Shown here piece by piece: positions 1 to 10,290 of a DNA stretch of 64,000 nt. The stretch is taken from positions 10,504,085 to 10,568,084 of the forward strand of contig JAKSZT010054568.1 in assembly GCA_026826555.1 (NCBI GenBank), in the 5' to 3' direction. Source of the DNA: Tolypeutes matacus. Taxonomy: Eukaryota > Chordata > Mammalia > Cingulata > Chlamyphoridae. Positions within the stretch are counted from its first letter, which is position 1, and each line of letters begins with the position of its first letter. The position numbers and the translations under genes are program-made. The notes below the pieces were generated by a model. The model had not been told where the DNA came from, did no database searches, and saw nothing but the letters and a program-made list of their open reading frames with translations.

Positions 1-965
1 TGCATTAATATGTTTCCATGAAGTTCTTTATTTTGGCCCCTGTTTTCAATGTAAGAAACATTGCCTCAAATGTCTGTTTATATTTGGTTGTCTATTCATA
101 TTTAAAAGTGGACTTAAAATTTGAATGGCATTTTCTCGGGGTATTTATGTTAGGGGAAGAGTGTGTCAACAGGTAGACCAGTTGCAAACTGGCTTTTTCA
201 TTATGGGACCCTAAATGCCAGTATAAATAGGTCTTTTTTTCCTTGTGTTGATTATATTTCCTAGAGAAGAATCCTCTAATCCCCTGCATGGAGGTATTTT
301 CTTGCACAGGGGAAGGATCTGACGATTCTTTTATTTGGTAAGTAGATTCTAGTTCACATCATACCCTTGTTTTCAGCTCAGTGTCTCCCCAACCCCCCTG
401 ACATATAAAACACGGCCTCTTGGTTTAGTTTATTTAGAGCTAGCACTGCGTTTGTTCCGGCTTCTTATCTTTGTACATTTATTTATAAGTAATTTAATAT
501 AATATTAAATATTAGTAGAGCTTATTTCTACTACTTTTTAAAGAAAAAATATAAATGGAATTTCTCATATTTTCTTCCTGTACGCCAGCAAGTCTTCTTG
601 CATACCGTTCCCTGGGGTCTGTGCATTTGCTCCAGAATAAATGGCTGTGGAAGGGGGGCTTGTTGGGAGAGGCAGAGGCCCGGGGGTCTCACAGCTTCCC
701 TCTCGTCGACTTCCACCCGCTTCCTTGGCTCCTCCTGCCTTTAGCAGACCTGGGACCAGCCCAGCCACCTCGGGACTCCCTGCAGGCATTCATCTCTGCT
801 TTCCACTTTCCAGCTTCAAAAGTTACTGATTTCCTTATTCCCAACAGGATCCTTTCCTAGTCCCTTTGACTTTGTGGATTTATACTTTTTTTGCTCTTAT
901 TGTCATTTTAGTGACCTTTGGAGAGGGTAAGAGATAAGTGCATGTGTTTCATCTGTCAGAAATAC
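1..965. other. Unique-looking noncoding DNA
   Basis: No gene or repeat family is recognised here. The first 550 bases are AT-rich and the part from about 600 to 800 is GC-richer. The short open frames on both strands overlap one another and have no protein-like composition. This may be unique sequence or very old repeat. Confidence 0.4.
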
Positions 966-1757
966 ATTAAAAACTGTTCTCATTGGAGCAATTGTAGGGT
1001 TACAGAAAAATCGCACAGAAAGCAGAGTTCCGTGTGCCCGCCTATCACACCTTCTGTTTCCCTATTATTAACATTTTGCATTATGTGATACATTCGTTAC
1101 AACTGATAAAATAATATCATTATACTTGTGCTGTTAACTTCAGCCCATTGTCTAAACTGGGGTTCATGCTTTGTGTACAACAGTCCTCTGGTGTTTTGTG
1201 TATGTGTGTATGATGACATAGACAATCTAAAATTCCCCTTTTTATTCCTATTCAAATATACAATTTGGTGGTGTTAATTGCACGTGCAAAGTTGTGCTCC
1301 CATCACATCATTCATTGCAAAAATTTTTCCATTACCCCAAACAGAAACTCCATAACGATTAAACTTTAACTCCTCCTTCCCCTCCTGCACTCAGCCCTGG
1401 TAACTTGTTTCTGATCTTATGAATATGCATATTCTGTTTATGCCATATTCAGTGAGCTCATAGAGTATTTGTCCTTTTGTGTTTGACTTTACTTCACTCA
1501 ACATGATGTCTTTAAGTTCATCTGCGTTGTAGCATATGTCAAAACTTCATTCCATTTTATAGCCAAATGGTATTCCATTGCATTTATATACCACATTTGA
1601 ATTTGTCAAGTTGTCTGTTGATGGACAATAGAGTTGCTTCCACTTTTGGGCAATTGTGAATAATGCTACTATGAACATTGATGTGCAAATATCTTCAAGA
1701 TTCTGGTTTCGTTATTTTTGGGTATGTACCCAGGGGTGGAATTTCCAAGTCATATGG
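966..1757 (-). mobile_element. L1 3' end, antisense
   Basis: This matches the antisense strand of a LINE-1 3' region: the text about a cell in which a lone probe would read 'gttgatggacaatagagttgcttcc' type wording is typical, followed by 'gggtatgtacccaggggtgg'. A second copy of the same family lies at about 50579-51105, sharing the opening (a 'gtttacagaaaaa' stretch) and the order of later blocks. It is noncoding. The plus-strand left edge is the 3' end of the L1. No clear poly-T is left there, so the end is eroded or truncated. Confidence 0.75.
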
Positions 1758-2282
1758 TGTGACAGTTAGAGATTATTTTATGAATCCCCTAAAGAGAAAG
1801 ATTTTTCGTAAATTAATCTGTTCCTCTGGGTGTGATCCCCTTTGATTACATTGGATTCAGCTGAGATGTCTTTGATTAAATTCATTGATAAGATTAGGGC
1901 TTTGATTCGACCTCGTCAGTAAGGCATGACTCAGGTTGAGTCTTCTCCCCCTTGGTGGGCTGATAGAAAGAAGACACAGGAAGAGGGAGAGCTCTGTCAC
2001 GTTTGATCCTGGGGTCCTGGAGAGAGATGAGCCATTTGCCTGATAGCTGACAGCCGACCTTGGGAAGAGAGTCAAGCCTGACAATGAAGGCCTGGAAAGA
2101 AACGAGCCCTATGCCAGGAGAGAGAGGAAGCCCTGAGAGACAAGCCCTGTGCCAGCCTGCAGCTGAGAGAGGGGAAGGCTGAGCCCTCGCAGAGATCAGC
2201 CGCCATTTGCTTTAACTCGTGACGACTGACTTTGGTGAGAAAGCAAACTTGAGCTGGACTCTTTAGGGCTGGTAAGCTTTTA
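1758..2282 (+). mobile_element. MaLR-like LTR between L1 pieces
   Basis: The element begins with TG at 1758 (TGTGACAGTTAGAG) and carries the phrases usual in xenarthran MaLR-like LTRs: a 'gtgtgatcccctttgatta' block, a 'cagctgagatgtctttgatt' block and a purine-rich GAGAGA centre. The 3' end, which in this family should carry AATAAA and a CA terminus, is not visible. L1 sequence resumes at about 2296, so the LTR looks 3'-truncated. It lies between two antisense L1 pieces that are not contiguous in a normal L1. Confidence 0.6.
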
Positions 2283-2295
2283 CACACAGGCTAGG

Positions 2296-3085
2296 TGGTT
2301 TGTGTGTTTTTAGGAATTTGCCCATTACATCTGGATCATGTAATTTTTTGGCCAGAGTTGTTCATAGTATCCTCTTATGATCCTTTTTATTTCTGTGAGC
2401 TCAGTAGTAATGTCCCCCCTCTCATATCTGATTTTAATTATTTGCATCCTCTTTTTTCTTTGTCAGTATAGCTAAAGGTTTGCCAATTTGGTTGATCTTT
2501 TCAAAGAACCAGCATTTGGTTTTGCTGATTCTATTGTTTTATTATTCTCCACACCATTTATCTCCTGTGTACTCTTTATTATTTCCTTCCTTCTTCTCAC
2601 TTTGGATTTAGTTTGCTTTCTTTTCCACACCTTCTGGTTGTGAGGTTAAGGCTCAGATTTAAGGTCATGCTTTTCACCGTAAGCATTCGGCGCTATGCAT
2701 TTCCCTAAGTCTGCCTTCGCTGCATCTCGTAAGTTTGGTATGTTGTATTTTTGCTTTAATTTCCTCAAGATATGCCCTGATTTCTCTTGTCATCCGCTCT
2801 TTGACCCATTGTTTGTTTAAGAGTGCGTTGTGTAGCTTCCGTGTATTTGTGGATATTCTCGTTCTCCCTCTGTTATTGATTCCCAGCTTCATTCCTTCAT
2901 GGTCAAAGAAGGAACGCTGTGTAAAGTCGCTCTTTAAAAATAGTTGTGATTTGTCTTGTGACCTAATGTGGGATCTGTCCTGGAAAGCGCTCCGTGTGCA
3001 CTTGGAAGGACGTGAATCCTGCTGCTTTGGGGGTGCAGCTTTCTGCGCATGTCGGTTTCATCGGGTTCATTTGGGGCACAGTGGC
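2296..3085 (-). mobile_element. L1 ORF2 fragment, antisense
   Basis: The minus strand corresponds to part of L1 ORF2, between the endonuclease and reverse transcriptase regions. On the plus strand the familiar antisense phrases appear in order: 'caaagaaccagc' near 2503, 'tcctttcttc'-type and 'gctgcatctcgtaagtttgg' near 2720, 'ctttgacccattgtttgttt' near 2799, and 'gtgcacttggaagga' near 2995. Frameshifts and stops are present, so it is a dead copy. The 160-codon plus-strand open frame over this region is a shadow of the L1. Confidence 0.8.
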
Positions 3086-4219
3086 AAGCCTGCACCACTC
3101 GTCTGCTTTTTTGTCTGTGAGGGGTGGGTTTTTCCCCTTGGATTCAGCGTTTACAGAGCTTTTCTCCAGTCTCAGTCGTCCTCCAGAGTTCCAAGTGAAT
3201 CAAGACTTCCCTAGTCTTTAGGGGCCACTGCGGTGAAATGTCCCCGGGCATGTCTTAGCTACCATCTTGATTCACCAGAAATGCATTTTATGTGCATTTA
3301 TGTGAGAGGAAGCTTAAGTGTTTGAAAGAAAACCTTGCGTTAGCTTAGCAGCATCTCCCAAGGCCCTCAGGAAACTGCTCTTCACCAGAGGCAGAGATGA
3401 TCACCGGAGCCTCGAGCGGTTCTGCCACGGCAGGGAGCTGCGTCAGGGGTTCATAGCTCCAGGTTGGTTTCATTTCTTAATCCCATTTCTAGTCATGAAC
3501 TCAAGAAGCATTTGGTATTCCAAGAACTGTAATTCTGTGAGACTCAAACACATGATCTCTTATTGGCAGACCCTGCAGACTGTGCTACACAGAAGAGACC
3601 CCGTTTTATACGAGCAGGGCCTTTCAGTTGGCTATAGAAATGTAAGCACCACCCTCCAAATGCATTTTTAATAGTCTCTCCAGCTGGACGTTAGCCCAGG
3701 TTTGCGTCTTTAGCAGCAGCAGATTTACGCTACAGGCCAATTTCTCCCTTAAGAATTCTTCTAAGGATTTGACCTTAGCCCCAGCTGTGTCCTTTTCTTC
3801 CTCTTCGCTGTAAATTGATTCTCCAGTTTGTGAGTCCTGGAATCTGCATGGAGGGGTATTTACCAGGCTTTAATGGATTAGATTGCCTCGGTCAGCATTC
3901 GGGTGATTTTCTGTGCTATCTTAATCTCCCTTGCTGCGTGCATGTTAAGACTTAAGACGGGTCCTCAGACACTCACTGAATGTAATGGCTGTCTCATTCC
4001 TGCTCGTTATTCGTTGGTGTATTTTCCGCCTGACAGGCCATAGGCAATCAATTATGGATTTCAGAACGATGAACTCCACTCTGGCAGATATAAGCTCGCT
4101 CTTTTCCTTTCAACAGCTCTTGTGTTAAGTAGTGACCTCCTTGGGTTTTGGCCTAGCTGAGGCCTAGCCAGCTTCCCCGCCTCTGCAATCACCTTTCTTC
4201 CCTGCCTTTGGGGTCATCT
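3086..4219. other. Unique noncoding DNA, part possibly conserved
   Basis: No gene is recognised. The part from about 3880 to 4110 has the repeat-free, locally AT-rich look of a conserved noncoding element, with blocks such as 'caatcaattatggatttcag' near 4046. This is a visual impression only. An open frame of 117 codons at 3318-3671 has no recognisable domain. Confidence 0.3.
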
Positions 4220-4409
4220 CACCCCAACTTAGTCATTCAACCTTAGATCCAGTTCAAGTCACACAAACATTTAATAAGCCTCTACCTTGTGCCAAAACCT
4301 CACAAGTACTAGGTCAGAAAAATGTGGAGATTAGAAGGATATGAGGCAATCTTTTCCCATTTTCTGGGGATTCAACATCAAGTCCCCCTTGCTGAGTCAA
4401 TGAAAGAAA

Positions 4410-4612
4410 GCGAGGTGATATCGTAGAAAGAACAAAAGCCTTTGGGCTAGATAAACTCAGGTGTGTGCCCCACATGCAACCTTCCAAGGGACTTACATAA
4501 GTCATTTACCTTCTCTGAGCCTCAGGACGCTCAATGCAGAAACAGTAACACACATACTGCTGTGTGGTTCAAAAGGTTAAGATGAGTTAAGAAAGCCTAT
4601 CACAGTTTCATA
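4410..4612 (+). repeat. MIR SINE, 5' part
   Basis: The order of motifs follows the MIR consensus: a 'gcctttgggctagataaactcagg' type start, a 'acttacataagtcatttacc' block, 'cttctctgagcctcagg' at about 4513-4529, and 'aggttaagatgagttaa' at about 4575. It stops where L1M sequence starts. The missing MIR 3' end appears at 5105-5162 beyond the L1M, so the MIR has been split. Confidence 0.7.
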
Positions 4613-5104
4613 TAAACTCAAACATACGCTTACCATATGACCCAGGAATCCCTGAAGTTTCTTAAGAGAAATGAAAATGTGTCAACACAGAGACATATGC
4701 CTAAATGTATGTCATATATTTTACTTACAGTGCTAGGCAGGTTTACAATAGTCTTAATTGGAAGGAGCCCAAAGTCCACTGGCAGGTGAATGAATAAACA
4801 AATGATGGTACGTTCATGCAGTGGAATTCTGTGACTCTCCAAAACATTATGCAGAGAGAACGAAGCCAGACACAAAAGGCAGAAGACAAGTCTCATCAGC
4901 AGTGACCACAGGGCAGCAGCAGCCCGGGCCAGTGGGGGGTGGCTTGACTGGGAAGGGCAGTAGGGGAACCTTTGGGGTGATAGCGACATTTCTACGTCTT
5001 GATTGTGGTAGTAGTTACATGGGTATATACATTTGTCAAATCTCACAGAACCGTACACTTAAATTATGTGCATGTCTCTGTATGTAAATTATACTTTCAT
5101 AACG
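4613..5104 (+). mobile_element. L1M 3' end (old LINE-1)
   Basis: This is a 3'-terminal fragment of an ancient mammalian L1M. Diagnostic blocks in order are 'cttaccatatgacccagg' at 4630, 'gaagccagacacaaaaggc' at 4862, 'cctttggggtgatagcgaca' near 4970, 'cttgattgtggtagtagtta' near 5000, and 'gtacacttaaattatg' leading to 'gtaaattatactttcata' at the end. It is noncoding 3' sequence inserted into a MIR. Confidence 0.8.
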
Positions 5105-5162
5105 CTGGTTCTACAAATGTCTGGCCCAGCACCTGGCACGCAGTGCTCAATAACTGCTGCTT
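5105..5162 (+). repeat. MIR 3' remnant after L1M insertion
   Basis: The stretch 'cccagcacctggcacgcagt' followed by 'gctcaataactgctgc' is the standard 3' tail of a MIR or L2 element. It continues the MIR interrupted at 4612. Confidence 0.6.
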
Positions 5163-6800
5163 CTCACCTCCCTTGGTCTGTGCCGGGAGAGGCAGCATGG
5201 CTAAAGGCCAGTTTCTGCCACCCTGTGCTTGGGCTTTTTCCTGGAACGGCCCAAGGCTGTTCTGCTTGCACGGGTGGGTGGAAGTGCTAGGCAGCAGACC
5301 ATGGCAGCAGCCCTTAAGCAGTACTTTTGGAAGTTCATACACGAATATCCCAGCTCCCTTGCCCTGTAGGTGGATAATCCTGAGGTTTTTCACAATTTCC
5401 CAGAGTTTCCCGTCAAGTAAAACACCGGTCATCAACAAGCAACTGGATTAGTAACAACCTTTTGTTGGCTGCCTTTTCTCCCCTGTGTCATTAGCTGACT
5501 CCTCTTCTAGGATTCTCTGTAGCAGCCAAATAAACCATTGGCACTTGAGTCCTCATGTCAGGGTGAACCTAAATGAAGAGAGTGGTGCACATTTGCACAG
5601 GTAACTATAACTCAAGGCAGACTAGAAAAATGCTCCAATAAATGTACACACATCAAGCAATGGAAGGAGAGATTAGATGTGGAAGAAAGAATAATTCTGA
5701 CGTGGAGTCAGTGAGGTTCTTGGAAGAGGTGGGTTGTGATCTGGGCTTTGAAGGATGCATACGACTTTAAGAGATAACTCTTATGGGAGAGACAGAGAGA
5801 GAGAGAGAGAGAATGAATGAATGAATGAGAATGAATCAAGGGAAGAGAGATTGGACCCAACGTTCAGGAGTGCCCAGGGCACGCAGCGCTTGTGCTGAGG
5901 CTGAGGCACAGTTCTGTCCTCAGGGACCTTGTGGTGTGGTGGAGGAGTGAGACGATTAATAGCTAAAGCCCTTGTCACTGCGATTTAATGCATCCCAGAG
6001 AGGGCTTTTCCCTGTTGAGTGCCCTGACAAGCTCTCAGCACGAGGCTCTCCCATGCCCAAGGCTCCAGCAGGAGGGAAAACAGGTTTTGAAAAGCTCTCC
6101 TCAGGCACAGCTCCCAAGTCCAGGATGGAGCCCACAGTCTTATTTTAATGGCTTTGGCTAAATTCATGCCCAGCGCTTGATTGAGAGCTTGCAGTGTTAA
6201 TATTTTGCACATTGGGCCAGTTCTCTGGTGATTTTAATATTTCATTTATCGACTGATTTAACTTTTAATAGTATCCAAAGCCATCTCATTAGATCGCAGT
6301 GCTGTGCGAGTGCCGCTGTAATAGCTGTAGCCTGCAGTTCTAGTAAATTCAATCTGCACAGACGCAGCCCAAGGCAAAAGGCAAACGCCATCTCTGAAAC
6401 GTTTTGCCATTCTGTATTCCAAACAAGTCTTCGGCTTCTCCGTGCTCATGACTTGAACATGAGATAAAAGCCTCCAAAGATCCTGGAGGACAAAGGGAGA
6501 AAGGTGACCAGGGCCTGGGTGCCAGTGGCGTCCGCACTTCTCTGCGGGCGCATCCCGTGTCTCGGACGCACCCGTAGCTGGGGGTTCCTTAGACGGCTGG
6601 GCTGTGCCTGATTGATCGCTGAACCCCTAGTGCCTTGTGACATTTTCACATGAGGTACAGGCTTATTAAGTGTTTGTGTGAATTGAACTGGACCTGAAGC
6701 TTTGTGTCCAGGGACATGGAGAGTATTGTGTCCTTGGTTCTAAACTATTTAAAAGTTTTTTTTAATTGATGATGTTGATGGAGTCATAGAGAACATTTTC
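5163..6800. other. Unique noncoding DNA, part possibly conserved
   Basis: No gene is recognised. A simple repeat, (GA)n then (GAAT)n, lies at 5788-5836. The part at 6210-6480 is repeat-free and looks like a candidate conserved noncoding element: it holds 'atcgactgatttaactttta' near 6249 and a 'ggcaaaaggcaaacgcca' block near 6372. Only a cross-species alignment can decide this. Confidence 0.3.
5788..5836. repeat. (GA)n followed by (GAAT)n microsatellite
   Basis: About a dozen GA units run directly into six GAAT or ATGA units. It is likely to be length-variable. Confidence 0.9.
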
Positions 6801-6803
6801 TCA

Positions 6804-6808
6804 ACATC
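6804..6808. other. Target site duplication, left copy
   Basis: ACATC lies directly before the 5' LTR and recurs directly after the 3' LTR at 9090-9094. Five bases is the usual duplication length for ERVL/MaLR integration. Confidence 0.8.
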
Positions 6809-7260
6809 TGTGGTGGTTTGAAGCTACCCCTGTAAAGCATGTTCTCAAGTCGAATCCAATCCTGTGGGTGTGGACCCATTGTCAGTAGGAACTTTTGATG
6901 AGGCTACTTCAGTTTAGGCGAAGCTCACCTCATTCAGGATGGGACTGAATCCTCTTACTACAGTCCTTTATAAATGGGATGAATACAGAGTGAGAGATAA
7001 AAAGCCACGGGAGCAAGAAGCTGAAATCAGTGAAACCTGGAAGAGAATGGAGAGACCAAGAGATGCCGCCACGTGCCTTGCCGTGTGGCAGAGGAGCCAA
7101 GGGTCCCTGGCAGCCAGTCTTCAGGAAGAAAACGTCACCCTGATGATACCTTGATTTGGACATTTTCCTCAGCCTCAAAACCGTAAGCTAATAAATTCCC
7201 ATTGTTTAAACCCAACCCATGTCATGGTGTTAGCTTTAAGCAGCCGAGCAAACTAAAACA
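6809..7260 (+). mobile_element. 5' LTR of a MaLR-like element
   Basis: The LTR starts with TG (TGTGGTGGTTTGAAGC) and ends in CA (GCAAACTAAAACA). It has the MaLR layout: a 'gtgggtgtggacccattgtc' block, a CCTTTATAAA box-like site near 6964, a purine-rich middle, an AATAAA polyadenylation signal at 7190-7195 and the 'cccattgtttaaacccaacc' block just before the end. The same LTR is repeated at 8656-9089. The family resembles MST/MLT1 LTRs but in the form I associate with xenarthrans. Confidence 0.85.
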
Positions 7261-8655
7261 GATTTTGGTACCCAAAGACTGGGGCACTGCTATTGCAAAT
7301 ACCAAAAATGTGGAAATGGCTTTGGAATTGGGTAGTGGGTTGAGGCTGAGGGAATTGATAGAAAAGACCTAGATTGCTTTGAAGAGACTGTTGGTAGAAA
7401 TATGGACGCTAAAGGTACTTCCAATGAGGCCTTAGAAATGATGAATGTGTCATTGCAAACTGGAAGAAAGGTGACCCTTAGTTTTAAAGTGGCAGGGAAC
7501 TTGGCAAAATGGAGGACTGATGTTAGATAAAAAACAGAATTTGAAAATAACAAGCTTGGATATTTAGCTGAGATTTCCAAACTAAATGCAGAAAGTGCAG
7601 CCTGATTTCTCCTTGCAAGTTATAGTAAAACGTGAGGGGAAAGGGATAAACTGAGGACCGAACTCCTAGGTACAAAGAAGACAGAAATTGATGGATTGGA
7701 AAATTCTGAGTTTCCGGAAAGCAAGTCCCTAGAGAATAGTGCTCCCCGTGAGGGTTTACCTGAACATGCACCCAGTCAGCCAGTTCAGTGCAGGTCAGGG
7801 CCGAGGTGCAGCCATCCAGGAAGGCTCTGTGGAGAGGTCTTTTGTCTTACGGCTTGGACCCACGGGTACCACACGTGAAACTGACAAGGGTTTTGTGAGA
7901 TCTGTATGAACAGAACCAGTGGCAGCCTGGACTGAAAGGGACAGAAAAGGGGCAGATTGAAGGCAGAGCCACGGAAGCTGAGTCTGGACTGGAGACACCT
8001 TCTTGGGCCAGGACAGCAAGCCTGCCCGTGTGTGTGGGGCGCGTGAGCTTGCCCGGGAGCTTGGAGAGGGTGAGCCTTCTGCCCTGTTGTTAAGGGAGGG
8101 TGACCACCCCAGTTTCCTCGGATGGCGGGGCAGTGTGGAGACTCCTGCCACCTCCCTGACGCTCGAGAAGCATGGACCCTCGAGTGTGGCTACCACCCCA
8201 GTGCTTGAAGAGGGTGGAAGAGCAGTACTTCAGCATTCACGGAGAGTATGGCTGCTGCACAAGAACTTGGAAAGGTCGGGCCCGGAGGACAAAACATCTT
8301 CCAATAGACGACCTTGGATCTTGAAATCTAGTGAAATATGCCTTCAGGGCTTCAGAATTGTTTGGAACTCATGACCCCTGTTTTCCTTCCAATTTCTCCC
8401 CATGGGAATGGAATTGTGTACCCTATATCTGTCCCTCCATTATATTAGAAGCAGAAACCTTGTTCTCTAGGTCTCACAGGGCCACAAACTGAGCAGAATT
8501 GTGCCCTAGGACAGACCGCACCTGTAACCGGTTTTCATGAGTCTTTGTACTTAGAATTGTTGCTGAGATGGCTTAAGAGTTTTGGGATATTGTGATAGAA
8601 TGAATGTATTTTGCATATGGAAAGAACAGGTCTTTTTGGGGTCCAGAGGGTGGAG
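7261..8655 (+). mobile_element. Internal region of the MaLR-like element
   Basis: The sequence directly after the 5' LTR begins GATTTTGGTACCC, the usual start of a MaLR internal region. TGG at 7266 could open a primer binding site. It continues with 'aaaaatgtggaaatggcttt' and 'agaaatatggacgctaaagg', both typical of MaLR internal DNA. A purine-rich tract (AGAGGGTGGAG, about 8645-8655) precedes the 3' LTR. No gag, protease or polymerase frame is visible, as expected for MaLR elements, which depend on proteins supplied in trans. At about 1.4 kb it is close to the usual MaLR internal length. Confidence 0.8.
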
Positions 8656-9089
8656 TGGGTGGTCTCACACTGTATGTCCCCCAGAAGAAAACTCTGCTCT
8701 TAAATGGAGTCCCTTCCCGTGGGTGTGGACCCATTGTCAGTAGGACGTGTTGATGAGGCTGCTTCAGCTAAGGAGTGACCCACCTCCTTCAGCATGGTCT
8801 TCATCTGATTACTGATGATAAATACAGAGAGAAAGCCATGGAAGCAAGAGCTGAAAGCAACAGAATCTGGAAGAAAAGAGAGAGCAAGCCGATGCTGCCA
8901 GGTGCCTTGCCATGTGACGGAGGAGCCAGAAATCCCTGGCAGCCAGTCTTCTGGGAGAAAACATCTCCCTGATGATACCTTGGTTTGGACATTTTTTTCA
9001 GCCTCAAAACTGTAAGCAAAAAAATTCCCATTGTTTAAACCCAATCCATTTCATGGTGTTTGCTTTAAGCAGCCAAGCAAACTAAAACA
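8656..9089 (+). mobile_element. 3' LTR of the MaLR-like element
   Basis: This is a diverged copy of the LTR at 6809-7260, sharing 'gtgggtgtggacccattgtc', 'ccctggcagccagtctt', 'cctgatgatacctt' and the terminal GCAAACTAAAACA. The exact 5' boundary is uncertain by a few bases. The polyadenylation signal is lost: the position equivalent to AATAAA in the 5' LTR reads AAAAAA at about 9019-9024. The divergence between the two LTRs, including several small deletions, shows the insertion is old. Confidence 0.85.
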
Positions 9090-9094
9090 ACATC
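9090..9094. other. Target site duplication, right copy
   Basis: ACATC directly follows the 3' LTR and matches 6804-6808 perfectly. Confidence 0.8.
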
Positions 9095-9184
9095 TAATGG
9101 GAGCAAGCTGGGAGGTACTATTAAAAATTGGGGACAGAATCAATATAAAAAAGATTTTGTTATGCTGTGACATCCTCAATCTAA

Positions 9185-9202
9185 TTAAAAAAAAAAAAAA
9201 AA
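9185..9202. repeat. Poly-A tract
   Basis: A run of A with no recognisable retroelement body upstream. The preceding bases, 9095-9184, are not assigned. Confidence 0.8.
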
Positions 9203-9231
9203 GTATCAGATCAACATCCCTGTAACAGTTT

Positions 9232-9325
9232 GTTCCTGAAAGGCAAAGACTGTCTTGTAATTTTGTATCTCCAGAGTCTAGCAGAGTTAGGTGGACGATA
9301 ACTCATTGATTAAATGCGTAATTAC
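9232..9325 (+). repeat. L2 3'-end remnant
   Basis: The string 'ggcaaagactgtcttgtaat' followed by 'tctccagagtctagcagag' and 'actcattgattaaatg' follows the L2 3' end (dates of 'gggcagggaccttgtct' and 'tgctcaataaatg' type). It is strongly diverged. Confidence 0.5.
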
Positions 9326-9664
9326 AAGTGCTACATTTCATATGAAAAGTCCGTTTCTTACAAGTATACAGTGGGGAAATATGAAAGGTATGACTTAGAT
9401 GCAACATGAGAGAAAAATATTTAAGACCTTTAGTTGATGGTCAGTTCAACGGCAATAGATTTTTATAGTCATCAAAAAAGCTGTTATTACATTTCTGTGC
9501 TGATGGGTGTAGGCTCCTCAGACCACAGAGGCGAGAGTCCTGGTCTGATCAGACCACATCTGCTCCCCTGCTTTCAGAACTGGGACCTGTGCCGTGCTCC
9601 CTGGGTCCAACTGCTGAATGAAAACTCTTAGGTGCAACAATACAGCTTCTCTGGGGATATAGCA

Positions 9665-9844
9665 ATATTAGTTCGGTTATTCATTTAGTCTACAAACATT
9701 TATGGAGCAGCTTCTCTGTGCCAGACGTCTCCATGAAACAGAGAAGCCTCTGAAATGGTCCTTGTGCCCAAGGACCTTACAATATAGCTGTGGAGTCCTT
9801 ACAGCCAGTGAAGAATTTAGGGAGCCTAGCAGCGTATAGCACCA
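9665..9844. repeat. L2/MIR-type remnants flanking an LTR
   Basis: 'ttcatttagtctacaaacatttatggagc' type wording, then 'ctctgtgccagacg' and 'caaggaccttacaatatagc', is common in L2/MIR-like fossils. The last bases before the LTR ('gcctagcagcgtatagcac') resemble a sense L2 or MIR tail that resumes after the LTR at 10238 ('cagtgctcaatgta'). Confidence 0.45.
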
Positions 9845-10237
9845 TGTGCCCTTGGGCTACGCTCCCCAGAAAAACGTATCCTTAGCCTTGATCCATTGCC
9901 ATGGGCGTGAGCCCATTGTAAGTAGGACTTTTGATGAGGTGACTTTGGTTGAGGTGTGGCCCAGCCCAATGAGGATGGAGGCCACAGAGGGGGAGAAAAG
10001 CCCCCAGGGGCACAGCCGGAAGTCAGTGGAACTGAGTAGGCAGGAGAGACTGTCGTGTGCTCTGCCAAGGGTCTCTGCAGTCGGCCCCGGGGTGCCACAT
10101 CTCCTGGGAGAAAGCAGCGCCTCAAGTGGCACCTTGATCTGATTCCTCCGCGCCTGAGAACCGTGAGCCAATAAATTCCTATTGTTTAAGCCAGTCCGTT
10201 ACGTGATGTTTGATTTAGCAGCCAGGAAACTGAAACA
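9845..10237 (+). mobile_element. Solo MaLR-like LTR
   Basis: The element starts with TG (TGTGCCCTTGGG) and ends GGAAACTGAAACA. It is related to the LTRs at 6809-7260 and 8656-9089, sharing 'gagcccattgtaagtagga', 'cttttgatgaggtg', 'gagccaataaattcctattg' and the terminal block. The polyadenylation signal AATAAA is at 10170-10175. No internal region adjoins it. No convincing 5-bp duplication is seen. It appears to interrupt an L2/MIR tail. Confidence 0.75.
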
Positions 10238-10290
10238 GTCAGTGCTCAATGTATGCTCTCAGACTGAATAGAATGAAGCATCCCAAACGC
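10238..10290 (+). repeat. L2/MIR tail after the LTR
   Basis: 'cagtgctcaatgtatgctct' followed by 'gactgaatagaatgaa' matches the usual L2/MIR 3' tail, so it probably joins the remnant ending at 9844. Confidence 0.5.

Noticed and set aside
2735..3214. Plus-strand open frame of 159 codons
   Set aside because: It is the antisense reading of an L1 ORF2 fragment.
9840..10242. Target duplication for the solo LTR at 9845-10237
   Set aside because: The five bases on each side (CACCA and GTCAG) do not match, and shifting the boundaries gave no better pair.
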